Positions 35,115 to 44,870 of a stretch of 64,000 nt of DNA are shown one piece after another. Below the pieces are notes generated by a model. The model saw only the letters and a list, made by a program, of their open reading frames with translations. It was not told the DNA's origin and made no database searches. This stretch comes from Ralstonia pickettii (lineage in GTDB: Bacteria > Pseudomonadota > Gammaproteobacteria > Burkholderiales > Burkholderiaceae). The DNA is taken from contig NZ_MCGB01000027.1 of NCBI RefSeq assembly GCF_001699815.1, positions 23,693-87,692 on the forward strand, in the 5' to 3' direction. Both the position numbers and the translations under genes were made by a program. Within the stretch, counting starts at the first letter, position 1, and each line of letters opens with the position of its first letter.

Positions 35115-35860
35115 ACCTGCGCAACCTTCTCCGCTGCCTGATGGCACTGGCGCTGCTAGGTGCCGCGCCCGCCGTGTTTGCACAGGCGCAACCCGGTCTG
35201 CCGCTGCTCACAGGCACCGCCGGTGGCCAAAGCTATTCGCTGCCCGTGCAGACGCTGGTCTTCCTGACGTCGCTTGGGTTTCTGCCGGCCATCATCCTGA
35301 TGATGAGCAGCTTCACGCGCATCATCATCGTGCTGTCGCTGCTGCGCCATGCGCTGGGCACGCAAACCACGCCGCCCAACCAGGTGCTGATCGGGCTGGC
35401 GCTGTTCCTCACGTTCTTCGTCATGTCGCCGGTGCTCGACAAGGTGTACACCGACGCCTACGTGCCGTTGCGTGACAGCAAGATCACCGTCGAGCAGGCC
35501 ATGGACACGGCCGCCACGCCGCTGCGCCAGTTCATGCTCAAGCAGACGCGCGAGCCCGACCTCGCCCTGTTCGTCAAGATGGGCAACATGCCGGCCATTG
35601 CCGCGCCCGAGCAAACGCCCATGCGCGCGCTCATACCGGCCTTCGTCACGAGCGAGCTGAAAAGCGCGTTCCAGATCGGGTTTGCCATCTTCATCCCGTT
35701 CCTGGTGATCGACATCGTGGTGGCCGCCGTGCTGATGTCGATGGGGATGATGATGGTCACGCCGTCGATCTTCTCGCTGCCGTTCAAGATCATGCTGTTC
35801 GTGCTGGTGGATGGCTGGCACCTGCTGCTGGGCTCGCTTGCCCAGAGCTTTGTGCAATGA
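35111..35860 (+). CDS. fliP: flagellar export gate protein FliP
   Basis: The start [17 protein letters not shown], overlapping the fliO stop, gives 249 residues with a signal peptide ending near APAVFAQAQ. Family motifs include [59 protein letters not shown] and [20 protein letters not shown]. Five FliP subunits form the core of the export pore with FliQ and FliR. Confidence 0.97.
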   Translation: MNLRNLLRCLMALALLGAAPAVFAQAQPGLPLLTGTAGGQSYSLPVQTLVFLTSLGFLPAIILMMSSFTRIIIVLSLLRHALGTQTTPPNQVLIGLALFLTFFVMSPVLDKVYTDAYVPLRDSKITVEQAMDTAATPLRQFMLKQTREPDLALFVKMGNMPAIAAPEQTPMRALIPAFVTSELKSAFQIGFAIFIPFLVIDIVVAAVLMSMGMMMVTPSIFSLPFKIMLFVLVDGWHLLLGSLAQSFVQ

Positions 35861-35879
35861 GCGTCAATAGGAAACCGAC

Positions 35880-36149
35880 ATGACACCCGAGTACGTTCTC
35901 GATATGGCCCGTCAGGCCATGCAGGTTGCCATGATGGTGGGCGCGCCGATGTTGCTGGTGTCGCTCGTCGTCGGCCTGCTGGTGGCGGTGTTCCAGGCCG
36001 CCACGCAACTCAACGAGCAGACGCTGTCGTTCATCCCCAAGCTGCTGGCCGTGGCTGCCACGATGGTGCTGGCCGGCCCGTGGATCGTCGCCGTGATCGT
36101 CGACTACACGCGCGGCGTGCTGACCAACATCCCCAACTACGTGAATTGA
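35880..36149 (+). CDS. fliQ: flagellar export gate protein FliQ
   Basis: The 89-residue protein has two membrane hairpin segments (AMMVGAPMLLVSLVVGLLVA and VAATMVLAGPWIVAVIVDYT). The conserved VFQAATQLNEQTLSFIPKLL lies between them. FliQ packs outside the FliP-FliR pore core. It starts 19 nt after fliP. Confidence 0.96.
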   Translation: MTPEYVLDMARQAMQVAMMVGAPMLLVSLVVGLLVAVFQAATQLNEQTLSFIPKLLAVAATMVLAGPWIVAVIVDYTRGVLTNIPNYVN

Positions 36150-36182
36150 CGTCACCCAGCTGACGCAGCCACGCAATCCACG

Positions 36183-36977
36183 ATGATCCAATTCACCGCC
36201 ACGCAGCTCAACGGCTGGATCGCCATGTACTGGTGGCCGCTGGTGCGCGTGCTGGCATTCATCGCCATTGCGCCGCCGTTTGCCAATACCGAGATCCCGA
36301 CGTCGATCAAGGTGGCATTCGGCGTGGTCATCACGGTGGCGCTCGCGCCCATGCTGCCGGTGCCCGCAGGCGTGTCGGTGGGCTCCTACGAAGGGCTGTG
36401 GATCACGCTGGTGCAGGTCTTGATCGGGCTGGCGCTGGGCTTTTGCGTGCAGCTCGTGTTTTCGGCCGTCAGCGGTGCCGGCGAGGTGATGTCGGTGCAG
36501 ATGGGCCTGGGCTTCGCCTCGTTGCTCGACCCGACGCAGACCGAGAGCAGCATGCTGCTCGGCCGCTTCCTCAGCCTCACGGCCGTCACCGCGTTCATTG
36601 CCGGCGACGGCCATCTCGTGCTGGTGCATGCCTTGTTCGACAGCTTTACCGCCCTGCCCGTCTCGGCGGCGCCGCTGGGCAACCCGGGCTGGCAGACGCT
36701 GGCTGGCGGCGGCACGATCGTCTTTGCGCTCGCCCTGCGCATCGCCCTGCCCATCATCGCAATCATGATGATCGTCAACCTCGGCTTTGCCGTGCTCTCG
36801 CGCACGGCGCAGGCGCTCAACCCGTTTGCCGTGGGCATCGCCGCCACGCTGGTGGTGGGGCTGATGCTCGTCATGGTCATGATGACGTCGCTGGCGCCGG
36901 TGGTGGAGCGGTCTGTGATGGATGCGCTGGACCTCGGTGGGCGGGCGTTCAGCCAGTTCAGCACCCTGCCTCGATAG
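36183..36977 (+). CDS. fliR: flagellar export gate protein FliR
   Basis: The 264-residue protein has several membrane spans with the FliR marks ALAPMLPVPAG, LGFCVQLVFSAVSGAGEVMS, VQMGLGFASLLDPTQTESSM and MIVNLGFAVLSRTAQALNPF. A single copy sits in the FliP-Q-R export gate. It is the last gene of the fliLMNOPQR operon. No strong terminator is seen before the reductase gene 83 nt further on. Confidence 0.96.
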   Translation: MIQFTATQLNGWIAMYWWPLVRVLAFIAIAPPFANTEIPTSIKVAFGVVITVALAPMLPVPAGVSVGSYEGLWITLVQVLIGLALGFCVQLVFSAVSGAGEVMSVQMGLGFASLLDPTQTESSMLLGRFLSLTAVTAFIAGDGHLVLVHALFDSFTALPVSAAPLGNPGWQTLAGGGTIVFALALRIALPIIAIMMIVNLGFAVLSRTAQALNPFAVGIAATLVVGLMLVMVMMTSLAPVVERSVMDALDLGGRAFSQFSTLPR

Positions 36978-37060
36978 GCAGCGCGCAGCCGCAGCACTGC
37001 CCGCCGCGCGTGCGATGATCGCGGTATTCCGCCGACCGATCTTCAAGGGAGACTCACCAC

Positions 37061-37789
37061 ATGAGCCGCCGCGTTCTTGTGACGGGTGCCAGCCGCGGCA
37101 TTGGCCGCGCCATCGCCTACCAACTGGCCTCCGACGGGTTTGACGTGTCCGTGCATTGCCGCAGCGGCCGTGCCGAGGCCGATGCCATCGTCGCAGACAT
37201 CCACGCAAACCATGGCAGCGCCCGCGTGCTGCAGTTCGACGTGCGCGACCGCGCCGCCTGTCGCACCCAACTCGACGCCGACGTTGAAGCCCACGGCGCC
37301 TACTACGGCATCGTCCTGTGTGCAGGCGTCACGCGCGACGCTGCCTTCCCTGCCCTGACCGACGAAGACTGGGACATCGTCCTCGAGACCGGCCTGGATG
37401 GCTTCTACAACGTCGTCCACCCCCTCACCATGCCGATGGTGCGCGCGCGCAAGGGTGGGCGCATCGTCACCATCGCGTCTGTCTCTGGGGTGATGGGCAA
37501 TCGCGGGCAGGTGAACTACAGCGCCGCCAAGGCCGGGCTGATCGGCGCAACCAAGGCGCTGGCCGTCGAGCTTGCGTCGCGCAAGATCACCGTCAACTGT
37601 GTAGCGCCGGGCCTGATTGAAACCGACATGCTCGCCCACATGGAACACGTGGACCAGGCCCTGCGGGCCGTGCCGATGCAGCGCGTCGGACAGCCTGCGG
37701 AGGTGGCTGCGGTGGTCGGTTTCCTGATGTCGGATGCGGCGTCGTACGTCACTCGGCAGGTGATCGGCGTGAATGGCGGAATGGTCTGA
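37061..37789 (+). CDS. FabG-like 3-oxoacyl-ACP reductase (SDR family)
   Basis: The 242-residue classical short-chain dehydrogenase has the cofactor loop RVLVTGASRGIGRAIAYQLA, the NNAG-equivalent LCAGVTRD, catalytic Ser in IASVSGVMGN, the YSAAK active site (NYSAAKAGLIGATKALAVEL), and CVAPGLIETDML. It most resembles the FabG paralogues of aryl polyene or acyl-type clusters, but no partner ketosynthase is nearby. Its substrate is therefore open. The stop codon overlaps the ATG of the next small ORF (TGATG). It is not part of the flagellar set by function. Confidence 0.85.
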   Translation: MSRRVLVTGASRGIGRAIAYQLASDGFDVSVHCRSGRAEADAIVADIHANHGSARVLQFDVRDRAACRTQLDADVEAHGAYYGIVLCAGVTRDAAFPALTDEDWDIVLETGLDGFYNVVHPLTMPMVRARKGGRIVTIASVSGVMGNRGQVNYSAAKAGLIGATKALAVELASRKITVNCVAPGLIETDMLAHMEHVDQALRAVPMQRVGQPAEVAAVVGFLMSDAASYVTRQVIGVNGGMV

Positions 37790-38037
37790 TGCGCAAGGCC
37801 GCCCCACTGGGCGCCGAGCCCACGCTCAAGCACCATTTCGCGCGCCGACTGGCGAGCCGCTTCGCGCTGCGCATGCACGTCGTTCTGATCGTACTGGGGT
37901 CGCTGCGTGGGGTGTGGCGTGCAACAAGCTGCTGCGCTGCGCCCGTTCTCTACCGCCGGCGCGCCAGCAGATCATCCACCACAGGCACCACCGCCAGCAG
38001 CATCAGAATCGACGCGAGCGGAATCGTGGCCGTATAG
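37789..38037 (+). pseudogene. small ORF, probable truncated remnant of a conserved membrane protein gene
   Basis: The ATG overlaps the reductase stop (TGATG), a strong coupling signal. The first 40 residues look genuine (PTLKHHFARRLASRFALRMH, VVLIVLGSLRG). They recall the N-terminus of a small two-span membrane protein common in Burkholderiales. After about residue 40 the sequence becomes Arg/Ser/Cys-rich and runs 88 nt into the 3' end of the convergent DUF1275 gene, which is not like a functional C-terminus. I read it as truncated by a deletion or rearrangement. Confidence 0.4.
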
Positions 38038-38723
38038 CCCAGGTGCCTGAAACCCAACGCACCGACCACGCCGCCCACAAAGAACATCCCAAGCAGGGAC
38101 GCCAGCAGCCGCAGCTTGGGCCGGTTGGCGACCACGGCCGGCAGATTGTGATGTCCATGGTTCCAATACAGCGCCTTGCCGATTTCGATACCAATGTCGG
38201 TGGCCAGGCCTGTCACGTGCGTGGTGCGGATTTCCGCCTTCGAGATCTTGGTGATGATGGCGTTCTGCAGCCCCATCAGGAAGCACAGCAGTGCCACGGT
38301 GGCCGGCACGAACACGACCCGGTATTGCCCGAGCGTTGTGCCCATCAGACCGAAGAGCAGCAGCAGCGCGGCCTCCAGCATGAGCGGCAGCGCGAATTCA
38401 CTCTGCGTGCTGCGGCGGCGCCCCCAGTTGACGAGCACTGCCGTACACGCCGCGCCGCACAGAAACGCCAGCAGCGAAGCAAAGCCCGCAAACACAAGGA
38501 CAACGTCGCCCAGCACGAGGTCGTCGGCGATCGCCGAGACGATGCCGGACATGTGCGAGGTGTATTGCTTGACGGCGAGAAATCCGCCCGCGTTGGCGGC
38601 GCCCGCCACGAAGGCCAGCGATTGACCGAGGCGCCGGTTGGCGTCTTCTGAGCGTTCCGGGCTGGTCAGGCGGCGAAGATACTGGATGGGCATGACCAGT
38701 CCTGACGGTAGGTGAGCCGACAT
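37950..38723 (-). CDS. DUF1275 (YoaK-like) family membrane protein
   Basis: The 257-residue protein has six hydrophobic segments. Typical DUF1275 marks are SLAFVAGAANAGGFLAVKQY, TSHMSGIVSAIADDLVLGD, CFLMGLQNAIITKISKAEIR and TTHVTGLATDIGIEIGKALY. The function of the family is unknown; it lies in the inner membrane. The gene points toward the reductase and is followed on the other side by flgL on the same strand, with 37 nt between. Confidence 0.85.
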   Translation of the reverse strand: MSAHLPSGLVMPIQYLRRLTSPERSEDANRRLGQSLAFVAGAANAGGFLAVKQYTSHMSGIVSAIADDLVLGDVVLVFAGFASLLAFLCGAACTAVLVNWGRRRSTQSEFALPLMLEAALLLLFGLMGTTLGQYRVVFVPATVALLCFLMGLQNAIITKISKAEIRTTHVTGLATDIGIEIGKALYWNHGHHNLPAVVANRPKLRLLASLLGMFFVGGVVGALGFRHLGYTATIPLASILMLLAVVPVVDDLLARRR

Positions 38724-38760
38724 GATACGCCGCGCCCTCCGACCGCCCGACCGCGCCGCA

Positions 38761-39720
38761 TCAAGGATTGATGTACTGGAACAGCGACATGCCCTGCATG
38801 GCCGTGAAGGTCTTCTGTGCGGCCTGCAGCGACACCTGCTGCTGCGAGAACTGCGAGATGGCGGAGGTGTAGTCCACCGATTGCAGCTTCGAGATCTGCT
38901 CCTTCAACTGCTCGCCGTAGTTCGAGCCGCTGCTGTTGAGCGTGGTGAGCTGCGCCTGCTGCGTGCCCACCGTCACCTGCGCTTGCAGGGCGACCTGATA
39001 GGCATTGTCGAGATTGCCCTGCGCCGTCTGCACGGCCTTTTGCAGGTTGGCGACGTCGGTGGCCTGAGTGGCAGCGTTGATCGGGGTCGACAGCGCCGTG
39101 ATCAGCTTCTCGTACGTCTTGAAGATGCTCTGATTGGCGTTCGGGTTGGACGCATCCGAGTTGGGGATGCGCACGAACACCGAATCGCCCGACACCGAAT
39201 TCGGCATCGAGATGTTCTGCGAAACCTGCACCACCGGTGGCTGGCCGCTACCGACGTATTGCACGGAACCGCCGGTGTTGGTGAACGGATCGGTCGTGCC
39301 GTTGGCGCCGCCAAACAGGGCCACGCCCGAGGCATCGCGCTGATTGGCCGTCGACAGCAGCTGCTGGTACTGCTGCTTGACCTGCGCCAGCACACCAACG
39401 CGCTGTGACTCCGTCATCAGCGAGGTGTTGGCGCCCACCAATGTCTGCTTGCCCTGCTGCAGCGTGGTCACCAGATTGGTCAGCGCCGAAGACACGCTGG
39501 TCAGGCGCGCGTCGGTGGTGTCACGGTTGGACTGGTATTGGTCGTTGGTGTCCTGCGTTTGCTGCAATTGCGCCATCTGACCAAACGCGCTGGGGTTGTC
39601 GCCCGCACTGGTGAGCGCGATGCCGCTTGCAATCTGCTGCTGCAGCGTGAGCAGGTTCGATTGCGTGTTCTGCATCGAAGCGGAAGACGCTGCAAAGAAT
39701 TGGGCGCTACTGACTCGCAT
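38761..39720 (-). CDS. flgL: flagellar hook-filament junction protein FlgL (HAP3)
   Basis: The 319-residue flagellin-like protein has MRVSSAQFFAASSASMQNTQ, then NLLTLQQQIASGIALTSAGD, and the C-terminal SQQQVSLQAAQKTFTAMQGM. FlgL joins the hook-associated FlgK ring to the filament. It is last in the flg series, 66 nt after flgK, and has its own sigma-28-like promoter in that gap. Confidence 0.95.
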   Translation of the reverse strand: MRVSSAQFFAASSASMQNTQSNLLTLQQQIASGIALTSAGDNPSAFGQMAQLQQTQDTNDQYQSNRDTTDARLTSVSSALTNLVTTLQQGKQTLVGANTSLMTESQRVGVLAQVKQQYQQLLSTANQRDASGVALFGGANGTTDPFTNTGGSVQYVGSGQPPVVQVSQNISMPNSVSGDSVFVRIPNSDASNPNANQSIFKTYEKLITALSTPINAATQATDVANLQKAVQTAQGNLDNAYQVALQAQVTVGTQQAQLTTLNSSGSNYGEQLKEQISKLQSVDYTSAISQFSQQQVSLQAAQKTFTAMQGMSLFQYINP

Positions 39721-39749
39721 GATCGGTCCGGACGAAGGGCTTTAGGACG

Positions 39750-39776
39750 TTATCGGCAGGCGGGGCGGTTTCTTCA
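39750..39776 (-). promoter_or_regulatory. sigma-28-like promoter of flgL
   Basis: On the minus strand it reads TGAAGAAA-N11-GCCGATAA. The -10 box is perfect, spacing is exact, and the -35 core has three of four positions. It lies in the flgK-flgL gap, 29 nt before flgL. Confidence 0.6.
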
Positions 39777-39786
39777 GCCGCGCCGA

Positions 39787-41724
39787 TCAGCCGCCGGCAA
39801 TCGACAGCAGGCTGGCGAACAGCGAATTGGCCGTCTGCATCACCTTGGCGGAGGCCTGGTAGGCCTGCTGGTACTTCATCAGGTTCATCGCCTCCTCATC
39901 GAGGTTCACCCCCGACACCGACTGCTGCTGTTGCGTGGAGCTGGCCAGCAGCGCCTTCTGCGAGGTCAGGTTGGTGCTGGCGCGGTTGGCCTGCACACCC
40001 ACCTGGGTGACGAGGTTGTTCCACGCCGAGCCGATCGAGGTCGTGCCGCCGTCCAGCAGGTTGCTGTTGCGCAGCTTGGCCAGCGCGCTGGCGTTGCCGT
40101 TGTCGGTGCTGTTGGCGGTGTTGGCCGAAATGGCGAACGTGTCACCGTTGCCGGGCGAACCCGAGAGCTTCATCTGTACGCCGTTGAACGCGTACGTCGC
40201 GCCCTGCGTGTACGGTGCCGTGCCGCCCGCGTACGTGGTCGACGTGCCGCCCACCGTGACGGTGACGCTGCCCGGGAATCCCGACAGGGAGCCGCCAACG
40301 GCCGAGCTGTACGTCAGGTTGATCGGCGAGGTGAGCGGCGAGCCGGCATACGTGCTGTCCACGCCCAGTGAAGACACCGTGGCGCTGCCCGTGTTGTTGC
40401 TGCCCTGGTTGAGCACCACGGGCGAGGCTGCGGCCACGTTGTGATAATCAGTGGTGAGCGTCTGCATGGTGGCGGCCGCGTTGGCGGTCGGGCGCACCAG
40501 GAAGGAGTCACCGCTGTTCATCGTGCCCGACAGGTTGAGCGTTACACCGTCGATCGTGGTCGGCCAGCTCGACACGGTTACGGAGGCGGAGCCGTCCGGA
40601 TAGTGCGAAACGGTGTAGGCGCCGCCCTGGTACTTGACCTGGTAGTCGTAGCCCTGCCCCGCATTGGCGTTGGTGATGCTGGCAGTCAGCGAGCCGCTGC
40701 CGGTGTTGTTGGTGCTGGGCGCGACGCTCGGGTTGGCCACGGAGAAGAGGTCCGTGCCCATCTTGCCGTTGGCGTCCATGCCGAGTTTGTTCTGCGCGTT
40801 CACGTCGGCCGACACGGCCGTGGCCAGGCGGCCCAGGCTGTTCTGTGCCGGAATGAGCGTGTTGTTGCGAAAGTCCATCAGGCCGCCCAGCGCACCACCG
40901 CCGAGCTGGCTGTCGTCGATGTTGACCGTGCCGCCCGGGCTCTTGTAGCCCACCGACAGTTGCGTCGGGTCGTACTGCGACGGCACCGGCGTCAGCTGGT
41001 AGCTCTTGTTGCCCTGCACGAGCGCCTGGCCGTTACCCACGTAGATGTTGAACTGGCCGTCGCCGGTCTGCACCACGCTCGCCTTGATTGACTGATTGAG
41101 CGTCTGGACTAGCTGGTCGCGCTGGTCACGCAGGTCATTGGCCGGCTGGCCGGTTGAGGCTTCCGCCTTGGAAATCTGGTCGTTCAACGAGGCGATCTGC
41201 TGCGCGGTGCCGTTGACCGAGCTGATCTGCGTCTGCACCTGCGTATTGACCTGGTTGTTGAGCGAACTCAGTTGCCCGGCAATCGAATTGAAGCGGCTTT
41301 GCAGGCCCGCCGCGGCGTTCAGGAAGACCTGGCGCGCGGTGGTGTCCGAGGGCTTGGAGGCCAGGCCATCGGCAGCGTTGAAGAAGCTGGTGAGCGACGA
41401 AGTCAGGCCGCTGTTGCTGTCCGACATGTATTTGCTCAGGCCCGACACCAGGCTGTTGAGCTGATCGGCTGCGCTGGTCGAGGCCTGGCCGCTTTGCACC
41501 TGGGCCGTGAGGAACTGGTCGTAGATGCGCTTGACAGTCGTGACGTTGGCGCCCTGGCCGAGATAGCCCACGCCGGCGTACAGCGGAATGTTTTCCGTCT
41601 GCACGGCTTCCTGGCGCGAATAGCCGGGCGTGCTGGCGTTGGCAATATTGTTGCCGGTCACCTGCAGGTTGATATCGGCAACCCGCAGGCCAGACGCGCC
41701 AATATTCAGAAGGGAGCTGCTCAT
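39787..41724 (-). CDS. flgK: flagellar hook-associated protein FlgK (HAP1)
   Basis: The 645-residue protein has the N-terminal LLNIGASGLRVADINLQVTG, NNIANASTPGYSRQEAVQTE, and the C-terminal GVNLDEEAMNLMKYQQAYQA, all conserved. The central variable domain is rich in Gly, Ser and Thr. FlgK is the first junction ring on the hook. A sigma-28-like promoter precedes it by about 52 nt, so flgKL can be expressed late, separately from flgB-J. Confidence 0.96.
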   Translation of the reverse strand: MSSSLLNIGASGLRVADINLQVTGNNIANASTPGYSRQEAVQTENIPLYAGVGYLGQGANVTTVKRIYDQFLTAQVQSGQASTSAADQLNSLVSGLSKYMSDSNSGLTSSLTSFFNAADGLASKPSDTTARQVFLNAAAGLQSRFNSIAGQLSSLNNQVNTQVQTQISSVNGTAQQIASLNDQISKAEASTGQPANDLRDQRDQLVQTLNQSIKASVVQTGDGQFNIYVGNGQALVQGNKSYQLTPVPSQYDPTQLSVGYKSPGGTVNIDDSQLGGGALGGLMDFRNNTLIPAQNSLGRLATAVSADVNAQNKLGMDANGKMGTDLFSVANPSVAPSTNNTGSGSLTASITNANAGQGYDYQVKYQGGAYTVSHYPDGSASVTVSSWPTTIDGVTLNLSGTMNSGDSFLVRPTANAAATMQTLTTDYHNVAAASPVVLNQGSNNTGSATVSSLGVDSTYAGSPLTSPINLTYSSAVGGSLSGFPGSVTVTVGGTSTTYAGGTAPYTQGATYAFNGVQMKLSGSPGNGDTFAISANTANSTDNGNASALAKLRNSNLLDGGTTSIGSAWNNLVTQVGVQANRASTNLTSQKALLASSTQQQQSVSGVNLDEEAMNLMKYQQAYQASAKVMQTANSLFASLLSIAGG

Positions 41725-41775
41725 AGTTGTCTCGGTGCGGGCAGCACGAAGCCGCCGAAATAAGCTCTAGAAACA

Positions 41776-41802
41776 ACATCGGCCGACTCAGGACAAACTT
41801 GA
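41776..41802 (-). promoter_or_regulatory. sigma-28-like promoter of flgKL
   Basis: On the minus strand it reads TCAAGTTT-N11-GCCGATGT, with one mismatch in the -35 octamer and two in the -10, and exact spacing. It lies in the flgJ-flgK gap. Confidence 0.75.
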
Positions 41803-41839
41803 GCCGGCCGCCGTCGCCAAAATATGCTTCTTAAATCAC

Positions 41840-42925
41840 TCAGACGATCTGCTTGAGCACCGCCATGATCTTGTGGGCGTAGTTCGGATCGGTGGCGTAG
41901 CCCGCGCGCTGCAAGCCCTTGGCGAACGACGCCGCATCGTTGCCGTTGCCGGCTGCCACGACGTTGCTGTAGCGCGGGTTGTTGGCCAGCAGGTTGGCGT
42001 AATCCTTGAACGCCTCGGCGTACGAGCTGTAGGCGCGGAATTTCTCCTGAACCTTGTGGGCAACACCGCCGATGTATTCGGTGGTGGTCACCGTGGCAGT
42101 CTTGCCGGCCCATGAGCCGCCGGCCTTGATGCCGAACAGGTTGTGCGTGTTCGTGCCGTCCTTTGCCTTGATCTCGCGGCGGCCCCAGCCGGACTCCAGC
42201 GCGGCGTGGCCGATCATGAAGTTGGCCGGAATGCCGGTTTCCTGTGCGGCCTGCGACGCGTGGCCGATCAGCTTGTTGTAGAAGCTGGTCATGCGCTCGC
42301 CGCGCGGCTCCGATGCCACCGTCGACAGATCCACCTCGGGCGGCGCGCTCGGAGTCTGCGCCTGCGCATCCGCCTGCTTGCGCAGGGCGGCCAGTGCACG
42401 CTGCACGCGCTCTTCCAGGCCCGGGCGCGGCACGGTGCTGATGCCCGAGCCGTCGTCTTCCGTGCCGGGCGCGACGGCTGCGGCCATGCTGTTGAGCGAC
42501 GAACGGGCGATGGCCTTGGCGGCATCGCTGGTGGCACCGGCGGCCCCCGGCAGCGCGGTATTGGTCGCCGTCGTATTGGACAGCGCAGTATTCACCTTGC
42601 CGCCCGCATCCGGGTTCACATGGTTGGCCTGACGCAGCATCTGCTTCAAGAGCTGATCTGCCACGCCCACGCCGCGCGACGCCATGGTCTGCGACAGCTG
42701 CTGGTCGAGCATCGACGTGTACATCTTGCTCGAAGACGAATCGAGCGGCCCGTTCTGCGGCGATGCATCGCGCATCTGCTTGAGCATCATGTTCACGAAG
42801 ATCGCGTCGAATTGCTTGGCGACGGTCTTGGCCGCGCCGTTCGGATCGGTACGCGCCGTTTGCTTGAGCGACTCGAACCCTCGGGAATCGAGCGCCAGGC
42901 GGCTGGTGAGGTCGGTTGGGTTCAT
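41840..42925 (-). CDS. flgJ: peptidoglycan hydrolase / rod-cap protein FlgJ
   Basis: The 361-residue protein has two domains. The N-terminal rod-scaffold part has AKQFDAIFVNMMLKQMRDAS, KMYTSMLDQQLSQTMASRG and VADQLLKQML. The C-terminal glucosaminidase domain has NFMIGHAALESGWGRREIKA (catalytic Glu), NLFGIKAGGSWAG and FRAYSSYAEAFKDYANLL. It is exported to the periplasm, where it opens the murein and caps the growing rod. This is the dual-domain form usual in beta- and gammaproteobacteria. Confidence 0.95.
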   Translation of the reverse strand: MNPTDLTSRLALDSRGFESLKQTARTDPNGAAKTVAKQFDAIFVNMMLKQMRDASPQNGPLDSSSSKMYTSMLDQQLSQTMASRGVGVADQLLKQMLRQANHVNPDAGGKVNTALSNTTATNTALPGAAGATSDAAKAIARSSLNSMAAAVAPGTEDDGSGISTVPRPGLEERVQRALAALRKQADAQAQTPSAPPEVDLSTVASEPRGERMTSFYNKLIGHASQAAQETGIPANFMIGHAALESGWGRREIKAKDGTNTHNLFGIKAGGSWAGKTATVTTTEYIGGVAHKVQEKFRAYSSYAEAFKDYANLLANNPRYSNVVAAGNGNDAASFAKGLQRAGYATDPNYAHKIMAVLKQIV

Positions 42926-42941
42926 CGTGGCCTCCCCTGCG

Positions 42942-44075
42942 TCAGATGATTTCCAGGTCGGCGCGCAGCGCGTTGGCCGCCTTCATCGCCTGCAGGATCG
43001 AGATCAGGTCTTGCGGGTTGGCGCCAATCGCGTTGATGGCCTTCACCACATCCGCCAGGTTGGTGCCGCCCTTCACGTTGATAAGGCTGCCGCCTTGCTG
43101 CTTGACCTCAATGTTCGAGCGCGCGCCCGCCACCGTCTGCCCTTGCGAGAAGGGCGCGGGCTGGCTCACCACCGGGTCCGTGCTGATGGTGACCGACAGG
43201 CTGCCGTGCGCCACCGCGCAGGGCTCGAGCTTGACGAGCTGGTTCATCACCACCGAGCCCGTGCGGGCGTTGACCACCACACGCGCGGCGGCCAGCGCCG
43301 GCGTCACGTCAATGTTCTGCAGCTTGGCCACGAAGCCGACGCGGTCCGACGCCAGGGCCGGTGCGCGCACGTTGATCGTGCGGCCGTCCGCGGCTTGCGC
43401 CGTATCGGTGCCGAATTGCTTGTTGATGGCGGTGACGATGTTCTGTACGGTGCCGAAATCCGTCGTGCCGGTATCGAGCTGGATGCTGCCGGCCTCGCCC
43501 ACCGTGGCCTGCACAGCGCGCTCCACCGTGGCGCCATTGGCGATGCGGCCCGCGCCGAGCTGGTTGATCTGCACCTTGCTGCCATTGGCCGATGCGCCCG
43601 CACCGCCAATCACCACGTTGCCCTGTGCCAATGCGTAGAGCTGGCCGTCCACGCCCTTGAGCGGCGTGAGCAGCAGCGTGCCGCCCCGCAGGCTCTTGGC
43701 GTTACCGATGGACGACACCGTCACGTCGATGGTCTGGCCTGGCCGCACAAAGGCAGGCAGCGTGGCCGTCACCACCACGGCGGCGGTGTTCTTGAGCTGG
43801 ATGCTCGCGCCGGCCGGTACGTTGATGCCGAACTGCGTGAGCATGTTGTTGAAGCTCTGGACCGTGAACGGGGTCTGCGTGGTCTGGTCGCCGCTGCCGT
43901 CCAGGCCGACGACAAGGCCGTAGCCGATCAGCGCGTTGTCTCGCACGCCGGCAACGGTGGTCAGATCCTTGATGCGGTCAGCGTGTGCCGTGGTCGGAAC
44001 AACCGCTGAAATCGCGCTCAGTGCCACCAGGGCCGCGCCAAGGGTTCGATACAACCTCGTTCTAAGCAAAGTCAT
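42942..44075 (-). CDS. flgI: flagellar P-ring protein FlgI
   Basis: The 377-residue protein has a Sec signal peptide (LGAALVALSAISAVVPTTAHA). Then come RIKDLTTVAGVRDNALIGYG, LVVGLDGSGDQT, QSFNNMLTQFGINVPAG and, near the end, VKAINAIGANPQDLISILQA. It forms the periplasmic P ring, the rod bushing in peptidoglycan. The gene lies between flgH and flgJ. Confidence 0.97.
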   Translation of the reverse strand: MTLLRTRLYRTLGAALVALSAISAVVPTTAHADRIKDLTTVAGVRDNALIGYGLVVGLDGSGDQTTQTPFTVQSFNNMLTQFGINVPAGASIQLKNTAAVVVTATLPAFVRPGQTIDVTVSSIGNAKSLRGGTLLLTPLKGVDGQLYALAQGNVVIGGAGASANGSKVQINQLGAGRIANGATVERAVQATVGEAGSIQLDTGTTDFGTVQNIVTAINKQFGTDTAQAADGRTINVRAPALASDRVGFVAKLQNIDVTPALAAARVVVNARTGSVVMNQLVKLEPCAVAHGSLSVTISTDPVVSQPAPFSQGQTVAGARSNIEVKQQGGSLINVKGGTNLADVVKAINAIGANPQDLISILQAMKAANALRADLEII

Positions 44076-44085
44076 GGCAGATTCC

Positions 44086-44838
44086 TCAGAACGGCGACAC
44101 GGTCAGGAAGAACCGCGACAGCCAGCCCATCTGCTGCGACTCGGCCACATAGCCCGTGCCGCGATATTCCATGCGTGCGTCCGCCACCTGGGTGGACAGC
44201 ACGGTGTTTTGATTGTTGACGGTCGTGGGGTTGACCACGCCCGAGAACTTGATCGACTCGGTGCCCTGGCCCACGGCCATCTGCTTCTCGCCGCTCACGA
44301 CCAGGTTGCCGTTGCCCAGCACCTCCACCACCGTGACGGTAATCGTGGCTGTGAAGTTGTTCTGCGCACCGTTGGCGCCCTTGCTGTCGAACTTGTTGGC
44401 GTCGCTGGCCGACACGCCCAGCAAAGACAGCACGCCCGCGTTCATGCCGGCGAAGGTCGGCACCGAGGCGCTCATGCTGCCGGTGCGGTTGACGCTGCCC
44501 GAAGTCTGCTTGCTGGCCGCTGTGTTCTCGGTGATCACGATCGTGATCGTGTCGCCCACCATGTGCGCGCGGCGGTCTTCGAACATGCCGCGAAAACCAC
44601 CGCTGCCCGATGCCACTTCCTGGTAAATCGCCCCGTTCTGGCGCGGCGCCATCACCGGCATCGGCGGGCGCGCGGTTGTCGGACCCTGCACGATCGGGGC
44701 CGGCGGCGGCAGCAAGCCGCACGCCGTAGCGAGCAAGGCGGCCGTGCCGAGCACGGCCAATCGAACGACTCGAACAGCCGGCACAGCGCGGCCGCTGTGC
44801 TTGCCATTCTGGAGCGAATAAACCGGGGGGGTATGCAT
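44086..44838 (-). CDS. flgH: flagellar L-ring lipoprotein FlgH
   Basis: The 250-residue protein starts with GAGGA 9 nt upstream. Its lipoprotein signal ends in LLATAC near residue 40. Conserved FlgH segments are [60 protein letters not shown] and [10 protein letters not shown], and it ends in [13 protein letters not shown]. It forms the L ring in the outer membrane. Confidence 0.96.
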   Translation of the reverse strand: MHTPPVYSLQNGKHSGRAVPAVRVVRLAVLGTAALLATACGLLPPPAPIVQGPTTARPPMPVMAPRQNGAIYQEVASGSGGFRGMFEDRRAHMVGDTITIVITENTAASKQTSGSVNRTGSMSASVPTFAGMNAGVLSLLGVSASDANKFDSKGANGAQNNFTATITVTVVEVLGNGNLVVSGEKQMAVGQGTESIKFSGVVNPTTVNNQNTVLSTQVADARMEYRGTGYVAESQQMGWLSRFFLTVSPF

Positions 44839-44870
44839 CGCACTACATCCTCAAAAACTGCGCCGTCAGC

